From contig CALGAR010000134.1 of assembly GCA_937959285.1 (NCBI GenBank), positions 1 to 64,000 on the forward strand: DNA of 64,000 nucleotides, given 5' to 3'. The stretch comes from an uncultured Bryobacterales bacterium. GTDB lineage: Bacteria; Acidobacteriota; Terriglobia; Bryobacterales; Bryobacteraceae. Shown piece by piece: positions 1 to 8,912 of this stretch. The notes under the pieces are model-generated. The model made no database searches. It had not been told where the DNA came from and worked only from the letters and a program-made list of their open reading frames with translations. The first letter of the stretch is position 1, and each line of letters opens with the position of its first letter. Made by a program: the position numbers and the translations under genes.

Positions 1-108
1 CACTACGGAAAGCGTCGCGCCGCACTCGTCGCACGAGAGCACGTCACCTTCGTCCAGGTCCTCTTCCTCGACATCAATTGCGGAATCGCACATCGGACAT
101 TTCACCAT
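1..108 (-). CDS. LysW-like small zinc-ribbon protein, C-terminus cut by the window edge
   Basis: Only the first 36 codons are present; the gene runs off the left edge. The start is ATG at 108 with a strong GGAGG eight bases upstream. The visible residues carry two cysteine pairs, CPMC near residue 4 and CDEC near residue 28, around a very acidic stretch, as in LysW. LysW-family proteins carry amino-group-protected intermediates of lysine or arginine synthesis on a C-terminal glutamate. That C-terminal EDWGE-type tail lies outside the window, so a carrier role cannot be confirmed and a plain zinc ribbon is possible. A DAP-pathway lysA lies at 11294-12541, which makes the role in lysine synthesis doubtful. 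Confidence 0.7.
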   Translation of the reverse strand, partial: MVKCPMCDSAIDVEEEDLDEGDVLSCDECGATLSVV

Positions 109-254
109 CGTTTATCCTCCAGATCGCTTCGCAAACCCAATTCTTAGCTGAAACGTGCGGGGCAATGCAACCACTCGCCATTAAAGAGGCTATTTGGCCG
201 GATCAATTGGCGCTTTGAAGACGCTCGCCATGGTTCTTTGGGCTGCCATGGCGG

Positions 255-3200
255 CTATTTCTTTGTCGCAAGCCGGAACACCCTGAAGTTGAGAATACGC
301 GGATCGTCCGGCACAGGTTTCCGTGGGGAATCCACCGCGAGCCGGTATCGTCCGGGTTTCGCAGTTGGAAGCGGTAGCGTGACCTGTTGCCGTCCAGCGA
401 CAGGTAACTCAATGATTCTGCGCCCTTGATCGTCGCCGACAGCCAACACGAAAGAGTCCCGGCCGAGACTGGGACCGGCCTCTACGTCGAGTGTTACGGC
501 ACCTCCTCGCTTCACTTCGAACTCCGCATTCGTATCCACCCACCGGAAAGTCTGACCGCCGAACCGTTCGAGCGGATACCATCCCTTGCCCAATTGGATT
601 GGTTCGCCTCGCGGAACGATTTCACTGATTTCCGCTTCAGTGATTTCAGCCCCCGGCTGAAAGCCGACGAATTGCAGCCGTCCCGCGACCGGACGCCCGT
701 CCGGGGCAGGGAGCTTTTGGAGAGCGGAGAATTGCAGTTCGACACGTCGCCGCCCCGGGGCGTAAGGAACGTGTGCATCGATCCGGAATTCTCCGGGCCG
801 GATGGTGCGCCGGTGTATTTCCTGGCCATCGATCGATACTGTCACCTCGGATTCCACTTCCTCGCTGCCGATTTTCGGAAACATGCCGTACACGGACAGG
901 TTTGTCTGGTCCGGCTGCTGCCCGAGCCATAGAACCGAGTGTTCCGAAACCCACCCGTCTTCGTAGATGCCGGAGTATTCGAGGTCGGGGTGCAGCAAAC
1001 CGTTTGGGAATTCGGATATTGCGGCGGGAGGCTGAAGCTGCCGGTATTCCTCCTCGGAAATGTAGGAGAGATCCCGGCTGAAGCCGGTGATTCGCCGAAT
1101 ATCGAGCAGGATCTTGTTGCCGAACAGCGCCATCAAGCCGCGGCGGGGCGGACGGAACGCCTTCCCGTCCCGCCCCATGTCGATCGCCAGGAAGTCCACG
1201 CCCTCAATCCGCTGAGGGACGATCGGAGGAGAGATCACCCGAGCCGAGCCTCTGCCGACCAGTGGCAACCGCTCGCGAGTCTGCCCGATCACGGCAGCCG
1301 GCGGCAAGCTGTTGTCGCCGTCTGAGTTCCAGGTTGCGGTGAAATCCATGACGATCCGGCCGCCGGCGGAAGGCTGAATCACCTGGAGCAGGATATGCCG
1401 CCCCGTGCCCGAGACGGTTCGATTGGGGTAAATCGGATCGGGCTCCAGTTGGTAGAACGCAGCCTGGCGCCGGTCCTCCAAATAATAGCTCTGGCCGAGA
1501 CGCGATGAGACGAACACAAGGTGATTGCGTATGGATTGCCAGGGAACGAGCAGAAAGTTTTCCCTCATGTTCGGGTCAAAGTGGCGACGGTTCAGGAAGT
1601 TCTGAGACGCAGTCGAAATCAGGAAGCAATGCTGTCTGGCGCCGTCCGGCTGTGCGCGCAGATCAAGCAAGAACTCATTTCGGGATTCGGGCGCCTGCGG
1701 ATCCTTTAGATCGAAAGAAACTCGCCGCGTCAAAGCGAGACGTTCCTCTAGAAGGAACATTGCCCGATTGGCCGACTCTTTATCAAAGACGATAGGCCGG
1801 GTGCGAGCCAAGTCCTGCCAGGATTTGGTGTAGGTGAACTGCGGATAGAAGTCGCGCGACGGGAAGTCGATCCGCCTCGGCCTCGCATACAGGCTTTGAA
1901 TCTTGGCTGCGATCACGTTTGCGGTATCGGAGGTGATGCGGGCATCCGGCGGAAGCTGTTTCAGCGCCGCTGTCTCGTCGAGCAACCGGCTGCCGGGACG
2001 CATCGGAATCTCCACGAGGCCGCCATGACTGCCCCGGCTGCGATCGACATAATAAAACTGCGCCAGCATCGAGACAAGCGCGAGTGCGAAGGGAACGACC
2101 GCGAGTCCGCGCCTGATACTCACGCAGCCGAGCACGAAGGTTCCGATGAGAAAGGGCTGGATGAACATCGCCAGCTTGTAGAGACCGAAATTGCTCGACT
2201 TGGCCGCGAGCACGACTGCCACGAGAAACATCAGCAGGCAGGTGACGGCCGCGGGCTCGAGCCGCATCGCCCAGCGAACGGCGAAAGCGGCAGCCGCCAG
2301 TGTGAGCAGAAAGCCGGCCAGAATCGTGACAGAGATCCAGAGGTCGGAGGCGGGCTGGGCAATGGCGAGAAGGCCCCAGAGGTTCGCAAACCCGCTAGGC
2401 ACCAGATAGAAGGGGAAGAGGGTTTCCGTCGGGCTGAAGCTCCGGTCCGCCTGTAGCGTCTGTTCGTAGAGAAAGTTGATGGAAGCCTGGAAGTAGTTGC
2501 CGAGAAGCAGCGGTATCCCTGCCAGCGCAATACACCACGCAGGCAATGCTTGGCGGATCCGGCCTTCCCGTTTCAGCAGTGCGATGCCTTGATACAGCAG
2601 GAAGGTCAGCACAAGAAAAGGGACGATCTCGGGATAGATGATCGCGAGAGAGGACAGAACCGCGGCCAGCAGGAGTCCGCGCTTCCAGGCAGTCTTCCAC
2701 CGGGTTGTGTCCGGCTGGCGAAGCACGAGCGTTGCCGCCAGACACAGGACCGTCATGCCATATACCTGAGCGATCAGCTGATAGAGAGTTCCGAGCGTTA
2801 TCAGCGCCGAGCAGGCCATCCAGAACATCGCGAAGGCTGCGATCCTCCGGCGCCGCCTGTGGGTCAGCAACAGGCCTCCCGCGGCCGAGATCAGCGCCAT
2901 GTGCAGCGCCAGCATCAGCGGCATATAAACCCGGAATCCGTCCTTCCCGAGCGTTCCCACCACGGAAGCCAGCAGCAACTCCGAGCCCGGACGCGCCCCG
3001 GCGACGGCATGCATGATCCAGTAATGGAGCGTTGCGTCCCGATTCTCCGCAAACGTCTTCGTATCGGGGATGTCAAAGAATCCGTAGTCGACCAGACGCT
3101 GCGCGGCCAGGACGTAGTTCGTCATGTCGTTGTTGCCGTAGCTGAGCCAGTTATCGCCAAACTCGAAGATTGGAAAGCCGGTCAGCAGAAGTGACAGAAC

Positions 3201-3494
3201 GAGGATGGCTGCATAGGGCAGGGCGCGGCGCCAGGGAAGCCGCGGCCGGATCCACCACAGCGAGACTGTCGCGAGGAGCCCGAGTCCCGCCGCAAGGACT
3301 ACGCCAAAATCCCGGATCGGAAGACCGCGGCGGTTCAACCAGAAAAACGGCAGCAGGACAGAGGCTGCTCCGGCTGCTGGAGCGAGCAGCATCGTCCGTA
3401 GAAGGTTTCTTCTGCTGTCAAGAGCCAGGAGAAGGGCAAGGCCGAGGAGGGTCCAGTAGAGAAAGAGAGCAAACGACAGTCCGGCGGCAATCAT
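255..3494 (-). CDS. Large multi-spanning membrane protein, GT-C-like, with C-terminal soluble region
   Basis: A 1079-residue protein starting at ATG 3494, 11 bases after the xseA stop and so probably co-transcribed with it. The first half (about residues 1-500) is a series of hydrophobic segments, with an early non-membrane loop containing GNNDMTNY, the acidic first-loop style common in GT-C type glycosyltransferases and related uncharacterised membrane proteins. The second half is soluble and beta-rich, probably outside the membrane. I do not recognise a specific family. A role in transferring sugar from a lipid donor is an inference from topology only. About 146 bases between its stop and the LysW-like gene show nothing clear. 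Confidence 0.75.
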   Translation of the reverse strand: MIAAGLSFALFLYWTLLGLALLLALDSRRNLLRTMLLAPAAGAASVLLPFFWLNRRGLPIRDFGVVLAAGLGLLATVSLWWIRPRLPWRRALPYAAILVLSLLLTGFPIFEFGDNWLSYGNNDMTNYVLAAQRLVDYGFFDIPDTKTFAENRDATLHYWIMHAVAGARPGSELLLASVVGTLGKDGFRVYMPLMLALHMALISAAGGLLLTHRRRRRIAAFAMFWMACSALITLGTLYQLIAQVYGMTVLCLAATLVLRQPDTTRWKTAWKRGLLLAAVLSSLAIIYPEIVPFLVLTFLLYQGIALLKREGRIRQALPAWCIALAGIPLLLGNYFQASINFLYEQTLQADRSFSPTETLFPFYLVPSGFANLWGLLAIAQPASDLWISVTILAGFLLTLAAAAFAVRWAMRLEPAAVTCLLMFLVAVVLAAKSSNFGLYKLAMFIQPFLIGTFVLGCVSIRRGLAVVPFALALVSMLAQFYYVDRSRGSHGGLVEIPMRPGSRLLDETAALKQLPPDARITSDTANVIAAKIQSLYARPRRIDFPSRDFYPQFTYTKSWQDLARTRPIVFDKESANRAMFLLEERLALTRRVSFDLKDPQAPESRNEFLLDLRAQPDGARQHCFLISTASQNFLNRRHFDPNMRENFLLVPWQSIRNHLVFVSSRLGQSYYLEDRRQAAFYQLEPDPIYPNRTVSGTGRHILLQVIQPSAGGRIVMDFTATWNSDGDNSLPPAAVIGQTRERLPLVGRGSARVISPPIVPQRIEGVDFLAIDMGRDGKAFRPPRRGLMALFGNKILLDIRRITGFSRDLSYISEEEYRQLQPPAAISEFPNGLLHPDLEYSGIYEDGWVSEHSVLWLGQQPDQTNLSVYGMFPKIGSEEVESEVTVSIDGQEIHRRTIRPGEFRIDAHVPYAPGRRRVELQFSALQKLPAPDGRPVAGRLQFVGFQPGAEITEAEISEIVPRGEPIQLGKGWYPLERFGGQTFRWVDTNAEFEVKRGGAVTLDVEAGPSLGRDSFVLAVGDDQGRRIIELPVAGRQQVTLPLPTAKPGRYRLAVDSPRKPVPDDPRILNFRVFRLATKK

Positions 3495-3505
3495 TCGTGA
3501 AAATC

Positions 3506-4861
3506 TCAGCTTAGCTGGTCGGTTACGCGAGCTCCCAGCTTTCCTCTTGCCAGCCGCACGCGGATTTCAGACCCGACCGGCGCCGCGGAAGCGTCCCTCA
3601 CGACCCCTGTTTCGTTCTCGACGATCGCATAGCCGCGCTCCAGTACCCGAAGCGGGCTTAGCTGCTCGAGCTGCGCAAGCAGGGGCTCGAGGAGGCGCTG
3701 TGCTCTGAGGAGGCGAAATCGACCGAGCTGTACGATCTGCTGCTCGGCTGTGTCGAGACGCTGGCGGGCTCTCGCAAGGCGCAGGCGGATGTCGAGCTGC
3801 CTGAGCCGCGCGTCGGCTTCGGCATAGCGGCGGTGCGCCCGGGCGAGGATCTCGCGAATCCGGCTGCGCAACGTGTAGTCCAGTTCGTCGACGCGCTGCA
3901 GGCTCCGTCCGATCCTCCGGTGCAGGATTGCCGTCGGCCGGTCGATTGCCTGCTGATGGAGCCGGCGGGCCAGTTGGGCGATCCGCAAGTGGATACCGCG
4001 CTCCATTCGCTGCTGGAGCGACAGAATCCGCTCCAGCACTTCCTGGCGGGTACAGATGACCTGCTCGGCGGCCGCTGAGGGAGTCGGCGAACGGTGATCG
4101 GCAACAAAATCGGCGATCGTGAAATCGGTCTCGTGGCCGACGGCGGAAATGACGGGAATCGGACTGGCCGCGATCGCCCGAGCAACCGCCTCCTCGTTGA
4201 AGGTCCAAAGATCCTCAATCGACCCGCCTCCCCTGCCAACGATGATCACGTCCGCCCATTGGGACTTCGCAAAGTACTCAAGGCCGCGGCAAACCGATTC
4301 CACTGAGCCCTCCCCTTGTACCTGAGCGGGGTATAGGCGGACGTGGATCCCGGGAAACCGGCGCGAGAGGATCTGAATCATGTCGTGAATCGCCGCGCCT
4401 GACGGCGACGTAACGATCCCGATCCGGCGCGGGAACCGGGGAAGCGGCCGTTTCCTCGCGGTGTCAAACAAACCCTCGGCTGCCAGTTTTCGCTTGAGCT
4501 GTTCGAACGCCACCTGAAGGGCGCCGTGTCCCTGCGGTTCGAGGGACTGTACGATGAACTGGAGATCGACTCTCTTGGGGTACAGATCGAGGCGGCCCCG
4601 CGCATTGACGGCAGCACCGTCCTGTGGCTTGAAGCGCAGGTAGCGGAGATCGCTGCGAAAGCAGACGCAGGACAACTGGGTGTCGCGATCCTTAATCGTG
4701 AAGTAACAGTGGCCGCTGGAGGCAATCTTACAGCCGGAGATTTCGCCTGCCACCCAGATGTCGGTGAAGTCCCCCTCCAGGCGGTCCCGTACGGCGGCGC
4801 CCAATTCGCTGACGCTGTATATGCGCCGCTGCGGGCCCCAATCGATACTGAGCTGTCCCAT
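3506..4861 (-). CDS. xseA: Exodeoxyribonuclease VII large subunit
   Basis: The 451-residue product matches XseA in length and layout. It has an N-terminal OB-fold beginning IYSVSELGAAVRDRL, a catalytic region with SPSGAAIHDMI, the glycine-rich GRGGGSIEDLWTFNEE and AVGHETDFTIADFVADHRSPTPSAAAE, and a long arginine-rich helical C-terminus. With XseB it forms exonuclease VII, which degrades single-stranded DNA to oligonucleotides. I chose ATG 4861 (MGQLS); an in-frame TTG at 4879 would add six residues. The small subunit gene is about 42 kb away at 46621-46875, not adjacent. Divergent from glnA; the downstream partner is the large membrane protein. Confidence 0.95.
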   Translation of the reverse strand: MGQLSIDWGPQRRIYSVSELGAAVRDRLEGDFTDIWVAGEISGCKIASSGHCYFTIKDRDTQLSCVCFRSDLRYLRFKPQDGAAVNARGRLDLYPKRVDLQFIVQSLEPQGHGALQVAFEQLKRKLAAEGLFDTARKRPLPRFPRRIGIVTSPSGAAIHDMIQILSRRFPGIHVRLYPAQVQGEGSVESVCRGLEYFAKSQWADVIIVGRGGGSIEDLWTFNEEAVARAIAASPIPVISAVGHETDFTIADFVADHRSPTPSAAAEQVICTRQEVLERILSLQQRMERGIHLRIAQLARRLHQQAIDRPTAILHRRIGRSLQRVDELDYTLRSRIREILARAHRRYAEADARLRQLDIRLRLARARQRLDTAEQQIVQLGRFRLLRAQRLLEPLLAQLEQLSPLRVLERGYAIVENETGVVRDASAAPVGSEIRVRLARGKLGARVTDQLS

Positions 4862-4901
4862 TAGCAAAAGAATTGGCAATGGACGCCATAAGTTCTTTCT
4901 A

Positions 4902-4931
4902 TTGACGCCCTTGCAAGGCCTTGGATATGCT
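4902..4931 (+). promoter_or_regulatory. Predicted sigma-70 promoter of glnA
   Basis: TTGACG at 4902-4907 and TATGCT at 4926-4931 are separated by 18 bases, a good vegetative promoter. Transcription would begin near 4938, leaving a leader of about 45 bases with GGGGAGG just before the glnA ATG. I saw no sigma-54 element. Confidence 0.6.
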
Positions 4932-4982
4932 GGCCTTGTCTCCAGAATCTTTCGTTATTGTACCCGCACTGAGGGGAGGTTT

Positions 4983-6392
4983 ATGAGTCCGAAAGAAGTT
5001 TTAGAATTCGCCAAGAAGAACAACGTAAGCCAGTTGGATCTCCGCTTTACTGATCTTCCCGGCCTGTCGCAGCACATCTCTTATCCTATCAGCCAGCTCA
5101 AGGAAGATTCGTTCGAAGAGGGATTCGGGATTGACGGTTCGAGCATCCGCGGCTGGGCTGCGATCAACGAGAGCGACATGCTCTTGATTCCGGATCCCAC
5201 GACCGCCTTCATTGATCCGTTTTACGAAACGCCGACGCTGGTGATGACCTGCACGGTAATCGATCCGATTACCCGTCAGCACTACGAGCGCGACCCACGC
5301 TGGATCGCTCAAAAAGCGGAGTTGTTTCTGCAGAATTCGGGGCTTGCGGACACGGCTTACTTCGGTGCGGAAGCGGAATTTTTCATCTTCGACAACATCC
5401 GGTTCGATCAGAATCAGCACTCCGGTTTCTATTTCATAGACGCGGAGGAAGGCCGTTGGAACTCCAGCCGTGAAACCAACAACCTCGGTTACCGTCCGCG
5501 ATACAAGGAAGGCTACTTCCCGACTCCCCCGACCGACCATTACCAGGACCTGCGTGCTGAGATGGTCGAGACGATGATCAAGTGCGGGCTTAAGGTCGAG
5601 TGCCATCACCACGAGGTTGCCACCGGCGGCCAGTGCGAAATCGATCAGCGCTTCGACACGCTGGTCAAGTCCGCCGACAACATGATGATCTACAAGTATG
5701 TTGTCCGGAACGTGGCATACCAGTACGGCAAGACGGTTACCTTCATGCCGAAGCCGATCTTCGGCGACAACGGCAGTGGCATGCACACCCACCAGAGCCT
5801 CTGGAAGGGAGGGACTCCGCTCTTCGCCGGCGACTGCTACGCGGGCCTCAGCCAGATGGCCCTCTGGTATATCGGCGGTCTGCTGAAGCACGCCCGGGCG
5901 CTGTCCGCCATCATTGCGCCGACTACTAACAGCTACAAGCGCCTGGTGCCGGGCTATGAAGCGCCGGTCAACCTTGCCTACTCCCGCCGCAACCGCTCGG
6001 CTGCCGTGCGCATTCCGATGTACTCGGCCAGCCCGAAGGCAAAGCGCGTCGAGTTCCGTCCGCCCGATCCGTCGGCGAACCCGTACCTGGCCTTCGCCGC
6101 CATGCTGATGGCTGGTATCGACGGCATTCTCAATAAGATCGATCCGGGTGAGCCGCTCGATAAGGATATCTACGATCTGTCTCCGGAGGAGATGAAGAAC
6201 GTCCCGGCAATGCCGGCTTCACTGGATGAGGCGTTGAACTGCCTGGAAGAGGATCACGCCTTCCTGCTGAAGGGCGACGTCTTTACGGAGGAGTTGATCG
6301 AAACCTTTATCAACTACAAGCGCAAGGCGGAAGCCGATGCTGTCCGGCTGCGGCCTCATCCCTACGAATTCGCCCTCTACTACGACATCTAG
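4983..6392 (+). CDS. glnA: Glutamine synthetase type I (GSI-beta like)
   Basis: Makes glutamine from glutamate, ammonia and ATP in the cytoplasm. The start is ATG 4983, preceded by GGGGAGG; an upstream in-frame extension lacks such a site and overlaps xseA. The 469-residue protein has the GSI length and signatures: FGIDGSSIRGW, AEAEFFIFD, the NGSGMHTHQSLW ATP-binding region and RRNRSAAVRIP. The tyrosine of DIYDLSPEE is residue 397, the same number as the adenylylation site of the E. coli enzyme, so control by GlnE-type adenylylation is likely. A monocistronic unit bounded by its own promoter and terminator. Confidence 0.97.
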   Translation: MSPKEVLEFAKKNNVSQLDLRFTDLPGLSQHISYPISQLKEDSFEEGFGIDGSSIRGWAAINESDMLLIPDPTTAFIDPFYETPTLVMTCTVIDPITRQHYERDPRWIAQKAELFLQNSGLADTAYFGAEAEFFIFDNIRFDQNQHSGFYFIDAEEGRWNSSRETNNLGYRPRYKEGYFPTPPTDHYQDLRAEMVETMIKCGLKVECHHHEVATGGQCEIDQRFDTLVKSADNMMIYKYVVRNVAYQYGKTVTFMPKPIFGDNGSGMHTHQSLWKGGTPLFAGDCYAGLSQMALWYIGGLLKHARALSAIIAPTTNSYKRLVPGYEAPVNLAYSRRNRSAAVRIPMYSASPKAKRVEFRPPDPSANPYLAFAAMLMAGIDGILNKIDPGEPLDKDIYDLSPEEMKNVPAMPASLDEALNCLEEDHAFLLKGDVFTEELIETFINYKRKAEADAVRLRPHPYEFALYYDI

Positions 6393-6417
6393 TCCTGCAA
6401 ACAGTCCCGGACTTCAG

Positions 6418-6445
6418 CGGGGGAGCATTGCTCCCCCGTTTTTTT
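6418..6445 (+). terminator. Rho-independent terminator after glnA
   Basis: A perfect 8-bp stem (GGGGGAGC and GCTCCCCC) closes a three-base ATT loop and is followed by G and a run of seven T at 6439-6445. It lies 26 bases after the glnA stop and is the clearest intrinsic terminator in the window. Confidence 0.92.
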
Positions 6446-6472
6446 CGCGTCACCTGTTCCTGCTTTTGTTAC

Positions 6473-6478
6473 TATCAT
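6473..6478 (+). promoter_or_regulatory. Candidate -10 element, leaderless start of the PhyH-like gene
   Basis: TATCAT ends six bases before the GTG at 6485 and no Shine-Dalgarno sequence is present. A transcript starting about seven bases after the hexamer would begin at the start codon. No convincing -35 hexamer is visible, so support rests on the spacing, which recurs at other genes here. Confidence 0.4.
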
Positions 6479-6484
6479 TCCGAA

Positions 6485-7258
6485 GTGACGGAGCTAGAAC
6501 GGCGACAGCTTGACGACCAGGGCTGGATCGTGCTTCCGGCCGTGATGGAACCCGACTTCCTGGAGGAGGTGAGGGCACGCTGTGAGGATCTGTGGGCTCT
6601 CGAGGGGGAGAATGCCGGCTCGGAATTTCGAAAAGAGCCGGGAGCCCGGCGGCTTGCGAACCTCGTGGACAAGGGGGAGCCATTCGAGCGTGTTGTCTCC
6701 CATCCCGCCGTGCTTGAACGCGTGCGGCACGTGCTCGGCGAAGACTTCAAGTTGAGCAGCTTGAATGCTCGCTCGGCGAATCCGTTCACAAATGACGCCC
6801 AGCCCCTGCACGCCGATGCCGGCGCCGTTGCCGACGACCGGGGCTATTGGGTCTGTAACACCATCTGGCTGCTCGATGATTTTACTCCCGAGAACGGTGC
6901 CACTCGCGTCGTTCCGGGATCGCACAAATGGCGGCTGCTTCCCCAGGAGGCACTGGCTGATCCAACGGCGCCTCATCCCGACGAGGTGCTGATCCTGGGC
7001 TCTGCCGGGTCTGTGGTCGTCATGAACACACACGCCTGGCATGGCGGCACCGCAAACCGTACGCCGTATCCGCGCCGCGCGCTGCATGCCTTCTACACCC
7101 GTGGCGACAAGCCGCAGCAGCAGTATCAGAAGCAACTGCTCCGGCCGGAAACGCAGGCGCGGCTGTCGCCGGAACTCCGGAAAATCCTCGCTCTCGATGA
7201 CCCGCGGAATGATGAGCTGAGCAGCCGGACAACGTGTATGAGCGGGTTTCTCCGGTAG
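6485..7258 (+). CDS. Phytanoyl-CoA dioxygenase (PhyH) family protein
   Basis: A 257-residue Fe(II)/2-oxoglutarate oxygenase of the PhyH fold. The metal triad is visible: H109 and D111 in HAD, and H186 in AWHGG. The C-terminal arginine that would bind 2-oxoglutarate is probably in the PRRALH stretch. The N-terminal part begins with a helix and GWIVLPAV, typical of the family. Start GTG 6485 is chosen because the fold begins there and the upstream sequence is the glnA terminator region. The substrate is unknown; PhyH proteins hydroxylate varied small molecules. The CRTAC gene follows seven bases later, so the two are probably co-transcribed. Confidence 0.85.
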   Translation: MTELERRQLDDQGWIVLPAVMEPDFLEEVRARCEDLWALEGENAGSEFRKEPGARRLANLVDKGEPFERVVSHPAVLERVRHVLGEDFKLSSLNARSANPFTNDAQPLHADAGAVADDRGYWVCNTIWLLDDFTPENGATRVVPGSHKWRLLPQEALADPTAPHPDEVLILGSAGSVVVMNTHAWHGGTANRTPYPRRALHAFYTRGDKPQQQYQKQLLRPETQARLSPELRKILALDDPRNDELSSRTTCMSGFLR

Positions 7259-7265
7259 CGTATTT

Positions 7266-8912
7266 ATGCCAAGAGCTGCATCTGCAATTGCCATCGCATT
7301 CGGCGTAGCCCTCGGTTTGGGATTCTCCAACCAGGGAGGGCGGATAAAGTTCGAGGCGTTGAAGGATGCCGGCGTTCCCTTTGTCTTGCGCAATGCCGCG
7401 AGCGCCGAGAAGCATCTGATCGAAACGATGGTTGGCGGCGTCGCCGTGTTCGACTTCGATAATGATGGCCGTCTCGACATCTTTTTCGCCAACGGCGCCC
7501 GCCAGCCAGATCTGCAAAAGGCAGGCAAGGAATACTGGAACAGGCTCTATCGGAACCTGGGGCAGGGCAAATTCGAGGATGTCACGGAGCGTGCTGGCCT
7601 GCAGGGGGAAGGATTCAGTATCGGTGCAGCCGCGGCCGACTTCGACAATGATGGCTTCCAGGATCTTTTTGTGGCCAGCGTTAACCGAAATCTCCTCTAT
7701 CGAAACCGCGGCGACGGGACATTTGAAGACGTCACGAGTAAGGCCGGAATCGCGGAATCCGGACCGCAGCCGTGGGCTGTGGCGGCCGGCTGGTTCGATT
7801 ACGACCGCGACGGCGACCTTGACCTGTTTATCGTGAATTACGTCAAGTGGGATCCGGCGAAAGAGCCTTTCTGCGGCGACCCGAGAGGGACCTATAGAAC
7901 CTACTGTCATCCGCGGTTCTACGAAGGCTTGCCGAACGCCCTCTATCGCAATAACGGCGATGGCACCTTTTCGAATGTCTCAGGTCCTTCCGGGATTGGC
8001 TTTCATATCGGAAAAGGCATGGGCGTCGCATTCGCGGACTACGATGAGGACGGGGACCTCGATGTCTTCGTCACCAACGACACCGTCCCCAATTTCCTGT
8101 TTCGGAATGAAGGCGGCCGCGCTTTCCGTGAGGTCGCGTTAGAGGCGGGCGTCGGGTACAACGACGACGGCCGCGCGATTTCTTCAATGGGTGTCGATTT
8201 TCGGGATATCGATAATGACGGCAGAGAGGATCTCTTTATCACTGCCCTCTCCAACGAAACCTTTCCGCTATTCCGAAATCTGGGGAAAGGACTCTTCGCT
8301 GACGTCACTTACCCCAGCAGGCTGGGGACTCTGACTCTTCCTCTCAGCGGCTGGGGGACGGGCATCTACGATTTCGACAACGACGGCTGGAAGGACATCT
8401 TCGCTGCGAATGGGGACGTGCAGGATAACACCGAGCTGTTCTCCAGTCGAAAAAGCAGGCTGGCCAGCACCATCTTCCTGAATCTCGCGAACGGGAAGTT
8501 CGAGATGATCGAACTGGGCAAGGCTGGATTGCATCGGGGGGCGGCCTTCGGCGATTTAGATGGAGACGGTCGCGTGGATGTTGTTGTGTCGCGGATTCAG
8601 GACGAAGCCGCAATCCTTCTAAATCGGTCGGGGGAAGGGAATCACTGGGTGGCGTTCCGGCTGCGCGGAACGAGGAGCAACCGCGACGGGATCGGCGCGA
8701 AGGTAAAAGTTGCCTCTCCTTCCGGAACTCAGTGGAACACGTGCACGACTTCGGTCGGTTACGGAAGTTCGAGCGATCGCACGGTGCATTTCGGCTTGGG
8801 GAAGGACGACATTGTGAAGGAAGTGGAGATCCGCTGGCCGAGCGGCGTGGTGCAACGGCTGACCAACGTGAGTGTTGACCGTTACCTCAACGTGACCGAG
8901 CCGGAGCAGTAA
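7266..8912 (+). CDS. CRTAC family protein: FG-GAP/VCBS repeats with ASPIC/UnbV domain
   Basis: A 548-residue secreted protein with a short N-terminal hydrophobic signal. At least seven calcium-type DxDxDG loops mark a beta-propeller, for example FDFDNDGRLDIF, DYDRDGDLDLF, DYDEDGDLDVF and DLDGDGRVDV. The last 90 or so residues form an ASPIC/UnbV domain (VGYGSSSDRTVHFGLG and WPSGVVQ). Such proteins are abundant in Acidobacteriota and Planctomycetota and are thought to bind extracellular ligands; no enzymatic activity is established. Likely in an operon with the PhyH gene. Its last 26 bases overlap the convergent TPR gene. Confidence 0.88.
   Translation: MPRAASAIAIAFGVALGLGFSNQGGRIKFEALKDAGVPFVLRNAASAEKHLIETMVGGVAVFDFDNDGRLDIFFANGARQPDLQKAGKEYWNRLYRNLGQGKFEDVTERAGLQGEGFSIGAAAADFDNDGFQDLFVASVNRNLLYRNRGDGTFEDVTSKAGIAESGPQPWAVAAGWFDYDRDGDLDLFIVNYVKWDPAKEPFCGDPRGTYRTYCHPRFYEGLPNALYRNNGDGTFSNVSGPSGIGFHIGKGMGVAFADYDEDGDLDVFVTNDTVPNFLFRNEGGRAFREVALEAGVGYNDDGRAISSMGVDFRDIDNDGREDLFITALSNETFPLFRNLGKGLFADVTYPSRLGTLTLPLSGWGTGIYDFDNDGWKDIFAANGDVQDNTELFSSRKSRLASTIFLNLANGKFEMIELGKAGLHRGAAFGDLDGDGRVDVVVSRIQDEAAILLNRSGEGNHWVAFRLRGTRSNRDGIGAKVKVASPSGTQWNTCTTSVGYGSSSDRTVHFGLGKDDIVKEVEIRWPSGVVQRLTNVSVDRYLNVTEPEQ

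Noticed and set aside
4758..4982. Extended start of glutamine synthetase within the xseA 5' region
   Set aside because: The extra 75 residues are antisense to xseA and lack family similarity; ATG 4983 has a strong ribosome-binding site and gives the standard Tyr397 numbering.
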